From Chthoniobacterales bacterium (GTDB lineage: Bacteria; Verrucomicrobiota; Verrucomicrobiia; Chthoniobacterales; Terrimicrobiaceae), in the NCBI GenBank assembly GCA_014879575.1, contig JACSRU010000138.1, forward strand, positions 1 to 42,677: a stretch of DNA of 42,677 nt. The letters are read 5' to 3'. Numbering within the stretch: position 1 is the first letter of the stretch; every line of letters begins with the position of its first letter. The notes beneath the pieces are model-generated. The model saw only the letters and a list, made by a program, of their open reading frames with translations, had not been told where the DNA came from and did no database searches. Made by a program: the position numbers and the translations under genes. Below are positions 1-7,578 of the stretch, in pieces.

Positions 1-1
1 G

Positions 2-97
2 AACGTGAGCCTGGCACTTCATCGCAGCAAGGGGAGCTTGGCGGAATTGCCGGTGGCGCTTCAGGAGTTTGTAAAAATGCAAGAAAATGCAGCCTGA
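2..97 (+). CDS. C-terminal tail of an unidentified ORF (possible transposase)
   Basis: An open frame enters from the left edge and stops at the TGA at 95-97, giving about 31 residues with a leucine-rich, helical look (it ends EFVKMQENAA). It is partial and has no recognisable domain. The A-rich end followed directly by a TGACCCCC tandem repeat resembles, from memory, the 3' flank of IS200/REP-associated transposase genes, but this cannot be shown from 31 residues. It could also be chance open frame. Nothing else is coded before lpxK, which lies on the other strand. Confidence 0.25.
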   Translation, partial: NVSLALHRSKGSLAELPVALQEFVKMQENAA

Positions 98-123
98 CCC
101 CCAGTTTACTGACCCCCAGTTTA
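94..123 (+). repeat. Perfect tandem duplication of a 15-bp unit
   Basis: The unit CTGACCCCCAGTTTA occurs twice back to back (94-108 and 109-123) with no mismatch. The first copy contains the stop codon of the partial ORF on its left. It may mark the end of a mobile element that lies outside the window. 124-213 holds no gene that I can support. Confidence 0.9.
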
Positions 124-213
124 CGGATGTTCCGTCGGCGCTTCGGCGAACCTCCTTCACGGCTGCGCTGCCGGGGATGAGGGGAGGCCGATGGGCGTCC
201 CCACCCGGAGTGA

Positions 214-1404
214 TCAGTAAAACCGTTGGGGAGGAATGATCTCCTGCCGGCGGGTGAGACGATCAACAAAGCGGTCCCAGGACGCCTGCCCGGCGAGGAT
301 CTCAATTTCGACACGCAGGTAATAGACGGGCACTTCGGGCTCAAGAATGCGCGGGATGCGCACTGCATCCTTCTCGGTGGTCAGGATCGCGTCGAGCGAC
401 CGGCGCGCGCACCGCCGGATGAAGGCGTCAATTTCCTTCGAACTGAACCGGTGGTGGTCGGTGTAGGTCTTCGAGATTTCGATCTCGGCATCGAGTTTTC
501 GGAGGGCGTTTTCGAAGCTCTCGGGAACGGCGATCGCGCAGATCGAGCCAATGCGCAGCCCGCGAAGGAACTCAAGCGGCTTGATCTCACCGGTCACAAG
601 ATTCCGCAAATGTTTTGGCCGATGCGCACATTCGATGATGTCGGCGGTCCGGTTGTATTTGCGGATGCGGGCAATGATATCGGTGTTGTCGGATCCGTCG
701 CATTTCGTCAGAAAAATATGGGTGGCGCGCCGGAGGTTTGCCGGTGGCTCCCGCAGGGTGCCTCGCGGCAGGAGAAACTCGTTGCCGAATGGTGCCTGGC
801 GATCAACAAGGGTGACTTCGAGGCCATGTCGCATCCGGACATATTGGAATCCATCGTCCAGGATCAGGGTGTCCGCCTGGAATTTCTTCACCGCGTAGGA
901 TCCGCTTTTGACCCGGTCCCTGTCAACAAGGACGACGACCCCCCGCAGGTTGTTGGCGAGCATGAAAGGTTCGTCGCCAGCGGTCCGGGAGTCGAGCAGC
1001 AGGGATTGGCCGTCGCAAACAACCCGGGGAACAAACACGTCCTTGTTCTTGTTGATTTTGTCCACGAGCCGAAGGAGGAGGGGGCGGGGAACGCTCTTGT
1101 AGCCGCGGCTGAGGATTGCGACCTTCCGCCCGCCCTCCTGGAGAGCCCGCGCCAGCAGCTCGACCACGGGTGTCTTGCCGGTGCCTCCGACGGTGAGATT
1201 TCCCACGCTGATGACCAGGCACCCGTGAGAGTGACTGCGCAGAATGCGGTTTCTGTAAAGTGCCAGGCGGGCGTCAACGATGCCCCGGTAAACGAGGGAA
1301 AGCATCCAGAGCATGCCGCGGAGCACGTCCGCGCGACGGCCATACCTGCGATCGAGTATGACGTCAATCGCGAAGGATTCGAGCCCCTCGATCCATCGTC
1401 TCAT
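214..1404 (-). CDS. lpxK: Tetraacyldisaccharide 4'-kinase LpxK
   Basis: LpxK is the inner-membrane kinase that phosphorylates the 4' position of the lipid A disaccharide, a late step of the Raetz pathway. The 396-residue product has a hydrophobic N-terminal region that could sit on the membrane, a P-loop [14 protein letters not shown] at about residues 66-79, a GDEPFML block near 143-149 and ILDDGFQ near 181-187, all characteristic of the family. It is somewhat longer than the usual 320-350 residues. Its ATG overlaps the thrB stop codon as ATGA (1401-1404), so the two are very likely translationally coupled. No other lipid A gene lies in the window. Function is confident; its joint transcription with thrB is inferred from the overlap. 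Confidence 0.93.
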   Translation of the reverse strand: MRRWIEGLESFAIDVILDRRYGRRADVLRGMLWMLSLVYRGIVDARLALYRNRILRSHSHGCLVISVGNLTVGGTGKTPVVELLARALQEGGRKVAILSRGYKSVPRPLLLRLVDKINKNKDVFVPRVVCDGQSLLLDSRTAGDEPFMLANNLRGVVVLVDRDRVKSGSYAVKKFQADTLILDDGFQYVRMRHGLEVTLVDRQAPFGNEFLLPRGTLREPPANLRRATHIFLTKCDGSDNTDIIARIRKYNRTADIIECAHRPKHLRNLVTGEIKPLEFLRGLRIGSICAIAVPESFENALRKLDAEIEISKTYTDHHRFSSKEIDAFIRRCARRSLDAILTTEKDAVRIPRILEPEVPVYYLRVEIEILAGQASWDRFVDRLTRRQEIIPPQRFY

Positions 1405-2255
1405 GAGAGGATGCGGACACCGGAATTATCGGCACCGACCACCAGGGCCACCGCAGAGTCCAAACCCGAGGACTCCAGCATGACGGTCGCAATTTTTTTC
1501 GGATTGGTGAGCGTGGCGCAGGCGATTGTGGAACCCGAGCCGCTCAGCCATCCGCCCAGGGCCCCCGCACGGCGCGCAGCGGTGATGACGGCGGGAAGGA
1601 AGGGGACCAGTGGCTCGCGATGGGGCTGGTGCAGGCGATCCTCGAAACATCCCGCGAGATTTTGATATTTTCCGGAGGCAAACGCCGCAGCAATCGCGGC
1701 AACGCAGCCTGCGGAAAAGATGGCATCCTGGAGGGGGATTTTTGACGGCAAAACCTCCCGTGCGGCCGGCGTGCTGATCTCAAACTCCGGAATGAGGAGC
1801 ACGAAGCGCATGGGGTTTTTGATTTTGTAACATTGGAGACGGCCAACCGGTGGCACCATTGCAAACCCACCGAAAGCTGCCGCTGCGGCGTTGTCCGGAT
1901 GCCCCTCCAACTCGGCGCACAGCCGGAAAAGCTCCGTGCGCCGGAGCGGCCTTCCGGCCAGTTCATTCAGGCCGTGAAGGATTCCGAGTCGGACAGTCAC
2001 GCTGCTCCCAAGGCCCCGGGAACGGGGCACCGAGCCCTCGACTTCCCAGTGAAACGCAAACCGACGCACGCCGGCTTCACGGAAAAAGAGGCGGGCGACC
2101 TCCTCTGCCATGTCGCCCCGGGCTGGTCCCCGGCCCCGACGCACCGTCGTCGTATTATAGAGCCGGAGGGCGATTCCGAGGCAGTCAAAGCCCGGACCCA
2201 AATTTGCCGTCGAGGCCGGAACACTTATGCGAACTTCATCCATGAGCGGGATCAT
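1401..2255 (-). CDS. thrB: Homoserine kinase (GHMP family)
   Basis: This is the cytoplasmic kinase that phosphorylates L-homoserine in threonine synthesis. The 284-residue product shows the GHMP-kinase order of motifs: VPASTANLGPGFDCLG at about residues 12-27, the glycine-rich ATP loop RGLGSS at 80-85, EGHPDN at 117-122, and a late GGWLSGSGST block. It is slightly short for ThrB (about 300 residues), but no motif is missing. ATG 2255 is preceded by a GGAGGAGGGG-type ribosome binding site; a second in-frame ATG lies four codons later. It is the upstream member of a pair with lpxK and sits about 35 bp downstream of the phoH-like gene on the same strand. Another GHMP kinase is possible, but the N-terminal motif favours ThrB. 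Confidence 0.88.
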   Translation of the reverse strand: MIPLMDEVRISVPASTANLGPGFDCLGIALRLYNTTTVRRGRGPARGDMAEEVARLFFREAGVRRFAFHWEVEGSVPRSRGLGSSVTVRLGILHGLNELAGRPLRRTELFRLCAELEGHPDNAAAAAFGGFAMVPPVGRLQCYKIKNPMRFVLLIPEFEISTPAAREVLPSKIPLQDAIFSAGCVAAIAAAFASGKYQNLAGCFEDRLHQPHREPLVPFLPAVITAARRAGALGGWLSGSGSTIACATLTNPKKIATVMLESSGLDSAVALVVGADNSGVRILS

Positions 2256-2289
2256 GCCTCAACTCCCCTCCTCCGGAAAAGAACATATC

Positions 2290-3822
2290 CTACATCATCT
2301 TCGCCCCCATCTCGGCCAGCGCACTGCGTTCCCCCTTGCTGAGCGAAATGTGCGCCGTGATTTTCTGACCCCGGAGACGGTTGCGGGCATAGACGAGGCC
2401 GTTTGACCGGCTGTCCACGTAGGGATTGTCAATCTGCGCGGGGTCTCCGACCATCACCAGTTTGGAACCTTTCGACATGCGGGTCACGACGGTCTTGGCT
2501 TCAAGGGGAGTGAGCTGTTGGGCCTCATCGAGAACAAAGAACCGGTTGGGAATCGAGCGCCCGCGAATGTAACAAAGGGCTTCGATTTCCAGGAGTCCGC
2601 GTTCCATGAGCTGTTCGTAGGGTTTGACGATCGGGTGGTGACTGCCGGCTCCGGGATGCGGTGGCTGTGGCCGGTGTTCGTGTTTTTTTCTATCCGATGC
2701 GTTGCGGGGCTTGCCGTCGGTGGGCGGCGGATTCAGCGGCAGGAGGACCTCGAAGGCATCATAGATCGACTGCAACCACGGATGCATTTTCTCCTGGAGG
2801 GTTCCCGGCAGGAATCCCAGGGTGTCTCCCATGGCGACCACCGGGCGACTGACGGTCATCCCATTGTAAATCCTCTGTCCGATCAACGAGAGCCCCGCCG
2901 CCACGGCCAGTAGGGTCTTTCCCGTGCCGGCCTGGCCGTAACACGTGATCAGCGAAATCTCCGGATCGAGCAGGGCATCCAGGAAACATTGCTGGCCCGG
3001 ATTGGCCGGGCGCAATTCGATGCCTTTCGGCATCTGCAAAGTGTGCGGCACATTCAGCCTCACGAAATGACCTTTCCCCAAATGCCGAGCGGGCATCAAC
3101 TTGTGCTCATCCACAGCCAGAAGGACGTATTCATTCACTTCCAGGGAACCAATGCGCGCTGTCTCAAGATCCAGCGAGCGGGAACTCCCAAACCGCTGGA
3201 GTTCGTAGGCCTCGACAGGAATCGAACGCATCTCATAGCCCTCCGCATCCTTCACCGCGACCTTGTCATTCTGGTAATCCTCACAGGTCAACCCGATGGC
3301 CATCGCCTTCAACTGCATGTTCAGATCCTTGGTCACCAGAATGGTCGGCAGTTCCTCCTGCTCCTGCAGCGCAAGACAGGTCCCCAAAATCCGGTGATCC
3401 ATGCGCTCCTGATCCGGCAGGATTTTCAAAAATCGTCGCATCGCCGGAGAAGTCGCATTTTTTCCCAACACTTCGTTAATCAAAATTCGGACAGAGCCTC
3501 CTCCTGCCGTGGCGACCCCCCGGGTCACCTTCCGGGCATTTTGTCCAAAAATCTGATTCAAAAACCGATGCACCTTCCGCGCATTCGCCCCCCGCTCTGT
3601 TTGCTCATTCTTAAACCGATCCAGTTCCGAAAGAACCTCGACCGGGATAAACACATGGTTGTTCTCAAACCGGTTGATGCTGTGCGAATCATGCAGCAAC
3701 ACGTTTGTGTCGATCACGAAATTCTTGACCCCGTTCGCTTGTCTCCGCCGTGGAGATTTCTCGGGTAACGGAAAAAACAAACTTTGTTCTTCGGGAGATT
3801 CAATCGCTGATGGCAAATGCAT
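2290..3822 (-). CDS. PIN domain-PhoH family ATPase (PhoH2/YlaK type)
   Basis: This is a fusion of an N-terminal PIN ribonuclease domain (VIDTNVLLHD at about residues 36-45, with acidic residues following) and a C-terminal PhoH-type P-loop ATPase (GQAGTGKT near 296-303, VLDEAQ near 430-435, GDPAQIDNPY near the end). PhoH2 proteins of this layout act as RNA helicase/nucleases and are often paired with toxin-antitoxin-like partners. No such partner is seen here. A proline/histidine-rich stretch at about 366-397 interrupts the ATPase domain. The frame stays open upstream to a TTG at 3936, but the ATG at 3822 is preferred because the extra 38 residues look non-conserved and would need that TTG. 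Neither start has a convincing ribosome binding site immediately upstream. Confidence 0.9.
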   Translation of the reverse strand: MHLPSAIESPEEQSLFFPLPEKSPRRRQANGVKNFVIDTNVLLHDSHSINRFENNHVFIPVEVLSELDRFKNEQTERGANARKVHRFLNQIFGQNARKVTRGVATAGGGSVRILINEVLGKNATSPAMRRFLKILPDQERMDHRILGTCLALQEQEELPTILVTKDLNMQLKAMAIGLTCEDYQNDKVAVKDAEGYEMRSIPVEAYELQRFGSSRSLDLETARIGSLEVNEYVLLAVDEHKLMPARHLGKGHFVRLNVPHTLQMPKGIELRPANPGQQCFLDALLDPEISLITCYGQAGTGKTLLAVAAGLSLIGQRIYNGMTVSRPVVAMGDTLGFLPGTLQEKMHPWLQSIYDAFEVLLPLNPPPTDGKPRNASDRKKHEHRPQPPHPGAGSHHPIVKPYEQLMERGLLEIEALCYIRGRSIPNRFFVLDEAQQLTPLEAKTVVTRMSKGSKLVMVGDPAQIDNPYVDSRSNGLVYARNRLRGQKITAHISLSKGERSALAEMGAKMM

Positions 3823-4121
3823 GGGCGTAGTTGGGTTGGGTGAAAAAACTCCACGGGAAAAATTGCGGAATCCGACAGCGAGGCTTTTCGGATGAAAAGA
3901 GGAACCAGGCGGAACTTGAGCGTGATATAAACTCAACCCACCCCAAATCTCCTCCCGTCATCCCGCGCCGCACCAAGGCGCACAAGCGATGACGATCCCC
4001 CGAAACCCCTCGGGGTTCCCCGTCACATTTCAAAACGTTCTGGACGTCAGACCGGGTCAAGGCTCTCACGTATCGCATTTCTTGCGAATTCGCGCAACTG
4101 AAACTTGACTCAATCGTCGGC

Positions 4122-4149
4122 GGACCAGACGGAGCTGGTCCCTCCAGGG
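4122..4149 (+). repeat. Palindromic repeat element, copy 1
   Basis: A 28-bp unit whose core is GGACCAG-ACGGAG-CTGGTCC (a perfect 7-bp inverted repeat around a 6-nt loop), followed by CTCCAGGG. It is identical to the 28 bp at 4269-4296. A degenerate relative with inverted orientation may lie at 4163-4185. Confidence 0.9.
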
Positions 4150-4210
4150 GCAAAGCGTGATTCCGGAGGGGCGACTTGTCCCCCACCCCATAGCGCGAAG
4201 TGCCACTTCT

Positions 4211-4234
4211 GGAGGGATGACCTCCGTGTCGTCC
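4211..4234 (-). repeat. Palindromic repeat element, inverted diverged copy
   Basis: Read on the minus strand, this has the same architecture as the copies at 4122 and 4269: GGACGAC, loop ACGGAG, GTCATCC, then CTCC. The loop is identical and the stem keeps pairing through one G-T position although its bases differ. Stem change with pairing kept suggests selection on structure. Confidence 0.75.
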
Positions 4235-4268
4235 GCCTCGGACTGTGCCATCCCAACCAACCGCCGAC

Positions 4269-4296
4269 GGACCAGACGGAGCTGGTCCCTCCAGGG
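4269..4296 (+). repeat. Palindromic repeat element, copy 2
   Basis: Identical over 28 bp to the element at 4122-4149, at a distance of 147 bp. It has the same 7-bp stem and ACGGAG loop. Confidence 0.9.
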
Positions 4297-4531
4297 CAAT
4301 GTGCATCACCGACTTCGCTTTCAGCTTCTTATTTTGATGCGACTGTCCTGCCAAAAAAAGGGCGCGTGGCGGACTCGCGCCGGAGGATCCGGCACGGGGA
4401 AATCAGCTCTTTTTGTCATTTTCTTAAAAGAAGGCGCTTGCATTTTTGGGAGCATGGCGCATTGGTGGAAAAGTTTCCGTGAACAAATCGCACAGTTCAG
4501 AATCCGGCGACGACCCTGACCGATGGTGTGA

Positions 4532-6442
4532 GTGGCCGACGCTTTTTCGTTTCTCAATTTCCCCCTCCGGGAAGGAATCGTGAAAGCGGCTTCTCCATCG
4601 GGGTTCAAGGCGGCGCGGGATGCGGAACGCCGCAGGGTCAACGAGCAGAAACCCGTGGTGGAGGAGGACGACGCCGAGAACTATACCTGTCCCGATGCCC
4701 CGCAGCGGTTCTGGTTTTTCCTGAAGAGGCACAAGGCACTCATTGGAGCGGCCGCGACGGGAAACTTCCTCTCGGTATTCCTGATCATGCTGATCCCGTT
4801 GATCGCCAAGCTGGTGATTGACGAGGCGATTCCCGGGAAAAATGTGGGGCTTCTGGTCGGGTTGGCAGTGGCGTTGTTTATCACGCAGGCCGTGCGTTTT
4901 GTGATCGGATTCGGCCACGATTACCTGATCCAGTATATCGGCCAGCGGACGATTTTCGACATTCGTCGGGCGGTCTTTCATCACCTGCAGCTGCTGCACC
5001 TCTCTTTTTACGAAAAGAAGAAGACCGCCAGCCTGGTGAACCGGGTGATCTACGATGCGGCCGCCGTCCAGCAGTTCATCAATACGGCGTTTTCCTCCAT
5101 CGCCAACAGTCTTGTCTCGCTGCTGATCGCCCTGATCATCATGTTCCTGTTGAACTGGAAACTCACCCTGTTCTGCACGCTCACGCTCCCGGTCTATTTC
5201 GCCATCATCCACGCTTACAGAAAAAAACTGACCACCAAACATCACGAGGTGAAGGAACGTCAGTCCGTCCTGGCCGGGAAGCTGGGGGAAACCTTCGCCG
5301 GCATCCGGGTCGTCAAGTCGTTCGCGCAGGAGGATCACGAACGCCGCCGGTTTGTTCTCACGATCAAGGACAACTTCTACAGCGAGTTGGAACTGCCCAT
5401 GATTGGCACGCGCATGCGCTCGATTCTGGGGCTGTTCTTCATGTTCATCTACGCGATTGTGATTCTGGCCCTGGGTCTGGGCGCCATTGGCGGGAGCATG
5501 TCCATCGGTGGCTATGTGGCCTACACCAGCTACCTGTGGATGCTCTTTGGTCCGCTGGAAAGCCTCTCCGCGCTGATCCAGTCGAGCACAAACGCGCGCA
5601 CGGGGTTCGAACGCATCCTGTCGCTTCTCGACACCAAGCCGAGCATCCGCGAGGACGACAACCCGATCGTTCCGGAAAACATCCGCGGGCAGGTCACCTT
5701 CGAGAACATCGGATTTTCCTATGAGGGCCGGGAGGTGATATCCGACTTTCATCTCACGGTCGAACCCGGCGAGATTGTGGCGTTGGTGGGGCCGAGCGGC
5801 AGCGGAAAATCCACCCTCATGAGTCTCCTGACCCGGTTCTACGACGTGGAATCCGGACGCATCCTGATTGACGGGGTGGATTTGCGACGCCTCAAATACG
5901 ATGCCTACCGCCACCATCTGGGCATCGTGTTGCAGGAGAATTTTCTCTTCTCGGGAACTGTCGAGGAGAACATCCGGTATGGACGCCCCGAAGCCGGCAT
6001 GGATGAGGTGCGCCGTGCGGCGCGTCTGGCCAATGCGCTGGAGTTCATCGAGGAGATGCCGCAAGGATTTTCCAGCCAGGTCGGCCAGGGTGGCGGCGCG
6101 CTCTCGGGCGGCCAACGCCAGCGCATCGCCATCGCCCGCTGCATCCTGAAAGATCCGCGCATATTGATCTTTGACGAAGCCACGAGCGCATTGGACAACC
6201 AGAGCGAGGCCTTGATTCAGGCATCCATGGACACGCTGATGAGTGGGCGCACGGTCTTCATCGTGGCGCACCGCCTGAGCACCATCCGCAAGGCGGGACG
6301 CATTGTGGTGCTGGATCATGGCCGCATTGTCGAGGTGGGAACCCACGACGAGTTGCTGGCCCGAAAAGGTGCCTACTTCGGGCTTTATCGTCCGAAGATG
6401 GTCAGGGAAAATCCGGCCCTGGCACCCGAAGCGGTGGCCTGA
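4532..6442 (+). CDS. ABC exporter, fused membrane and ATPase domains (MsbA-like)
   Basis: A half-size ABC exporter that should dimerise in the inner membrane and drive export of a lipid, peptide or other substrate. A cytoplasmic N-terminal tail of about 65 residues is followed by a six-helix membrane domain (about 70-330) and an ATPase domain with Walker A GPSGSGKST (420-428), Q468, signature LSGGQ (524-528), Walker B ILIFDEA (544-550) and H-loop His580. There is no C39 peptidase domain, so a double-glycine peptide exporter is not supported. The frame opens at GTG 4532, directly after a stop codon. GTG 4580 is an alternative start with a better GGGAAGGA ribosome binding site. An HlyD-type adaptor follows after 2 bp, pointing to a tripartite export system whose outer-membrane channel is encoded elsewhere. 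Substrate unknown. Confidence 0.88.
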   Translation: MADAFSFLNFPLREGIVKAASPSGFKAARDAERRRVNEQKPVVEEDDAENYTCPDAPQRFWFFLKRHKALIGAAATGNFLSVFLIMLIPLIAKLVIDEAIPGKNVGLLVGLAVALFITQAVRFVIGFGHDYLIQYIGQRTIFDIRRAVFHHLQLLHLSFYEKKKTASLVNRVIYDAAAVQQFINTAFSSIANSLVSLLIALIIMFLLNWKLTLFCTLTLPVYFAIIHAYRKKLTTKHHEVKERQSVLAGKLGETFAGIRVVKSFAQEDHERRRFVLTIKDNFYSELELPMIGTRMRSILGLFFMFIYAIVILALGLGAIGGSMSIGGYVAYTSYLWMLFGPLESLSALIQSSTNARTGFERILSLLDTKPSIREDDNPIVPENIRGQVTFENIGFSYEGREVISDFHLTVEPGEIVALVGPSGSGKSTLMSLLTRFYDVESGRILIDGVDLRRLKYDAYRHHLGIVLQENFLFSGTVEENIRYGRPEAGMDEVRRAARLANALEFIEEMPQGFSSQVGQGGGALSGGQRQRIAIARCILKDPRILIFDEATSALDNQSEALIQASMDTLMSGRTVFIVAHRLSTIRKAGRIVVLDHGRIVEVGTHDELLARKGAYFGLYRPKMVRENPALAPEAVA

Positions 6443-6444
6443 TC

Positions 6445-7545
6445 ATGGCGGAAGACAAACACGTCAACATCCAATCCCAGATCCGTCGGATGCGGCGCAT
6501 GGTGCTTGGATTGTTTTTGTTCTCCACGCTTTTCCTTGTGGGCGTGCTGCTCTTCGTTCCGGTGGACGAGCGCATCCTGGCCACCGGCACGATTTCCTTC
6601 GAGCGCGACACGTACCTGCATGCACCCGAAGACGGCGTTCTGCGGGACATCCTGGCAGGGGAAGGGGAGGCCGTGTCCAGGGGGCAGCCGGTCTTGCGGC
6701 TGGATGACAGCCTGCATCAGGCCGAACTCAAAACCGTCGAGGCCACGATGGACAAGGCGCGCAGCGAGTTGGAATTCCAGAAAGCCCGGCTCGAGCGCAC
6801 CGCCCGGTTGCCGCTGCCCAAGGAATTCTGGCACATGCAGGAGGAACTCGGCATTGCGCAGGAACGCATCCGGCAGACCACGGTGGAATTTGACCGGTCC
6901 AGGGAACTCCACGAAAAGGGGCTGCTCAGCCAACAGGATGCGGAGCGAGCCCGACTGGCCGTGGAAATCGCGCGATCCGAGGAGGCCAAGGTTCGGGACA
7001 AGCTGCGAATTCTGGGCGAAGGGCTGGAGTCCACCATTCTCACCGAGGCCAACGCCGAGATTCACAATGCCCAGAGCGCACTCCGTGCGCTGGAAGTCGC
7101 CCGCGACCTGTGCCAGGAACGCATAGAGAGCTGTCTGTTGCGCTCACCGGAAGACGGAGTCGTCACGTTGCTCAACAAACGGCGACCGGGGGAGCGTGTC
7201 ATCCGCGGGGAAGATCTGGCCCATGTGGCACATGGTGCCGCCACGCGGGTGCGGATGTTTGCCGGAGAAAACCAATACTACCGCATTGCGCCGGGCCAGC
7301 GTGTTCTGATGAAGTCCAAGACATTCGACTCCCTGCGTCATGGGTATATCGAGGGACGAGTCGTTCAGGTGGCCATCGAACCCGAGCGGGAGACGACAGG
7401 GCCTGCAACCGGACCCGCCTACCGGGTGATCGCCCATGTGGAGAAGACGCCGCAGGACTTGGTGGTCGGTTCCACTGTGGAGGCCCGAATCATCCTTCAG
7501 CGCATCCCGCTGTGGAAACTGCTCCTGCCGGTTACGATGCGGTAG
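6445..7545 (+). CDS. HlyD-family periplasmic adaptor (membrane fusion protein)
   Basis: The 366-residue product has one N-terminal membrane helix (about residues 20-42), a biotinyl-lipoyl-like half motif with APEDGVLRDILAGEGEAVSRG near 60-78, a long charged helical hairpin region at about 90-225, the second half motif SPEDGVV, and a beta-barrel-like C-terminal part. This is the classic adaptor layout that bridges an inner-membrane exporter to an outer-membrane TolC-type channel. It starts 2 bp after the ABC exporter stop, so the two form one operon. No TolC homologue lies in the window. The adaptor role is solid at family level; the partner ABC protein is inferred from adjacency. Confidence 0.88.
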   Translation: MAEDKHVNIQSQIRRMRRMVLGLFLFSTLFLVGVLLFVPVDERILATGTISFERDTYLHAPEDGVLRDILAGEGEAVSRGQPVLRLDDSLHQAELKTVEATMDKARSELEFQKARLERTARLPLPKEFWHMQEELGIAQERIRQTTVEFDRSRELHEKGLLSQQDAERARLAVEIARSEEAKVRDKLRILGEGLESTILTEANAEIHNAQSALRALEVARDLCQERIESCLLRSPEDGVVTLLNKRRPGERVIRGEDLAHVAHGAATRVRMFAGENQYYRIAPGQRVLMKSKTFDSLRHGYIEGRVVQVAIEPERETTGPATGPAYRVIAHVEKTPQDLVVGSTVEARIILQRIPLWKLLLPVTMR

Positions 7546-7578
7546 CGCAGGGACGGGGAGGCGGGTTCTCCCTCCGGC

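Larger units (their letters stand above)
3823..4531. other. Gene-poor interval with palindromic repeat cluster
   Basis: This stretch of about 700 bases separates the PIN-PhoH gene (minus) from the ABC exporter (plus). The open frames in it are short, overlap both strands and lack recognisable sequence. Its main content is a cluster of related small palindromes between about 4122 and 4296. A 15-bp inverted repeat GCCGG-AGGAT-CCGGC lies at 4379-4393. A 21-codon frame from ATG 4454 to the stop at 4519 is possible but has a badly spaced ribosome binding site. No confident promoter was found. Confidence 0.75.

Noticed and set aside
226-1665. A 479-codon plus-strand open frame over lpxK and thrB
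   Set aside because: It is antisense to two genes with complete motifs and has no recognisable sequence of its own.
4454-4519. A 21-codon basic peptide (starts MAHWWK) upstream of the ABC exporter
   Set aside because: Its GGGAG lies too close to the ATG, and it has no recognisable sequence. It could be a leader peptide but is not supported.
4424-6346. A 640-codon minus-strand frame over the ABC exporter
   Set aside because: It is antisense to an exporter with all ATPase motifs; high GC creates such frames.
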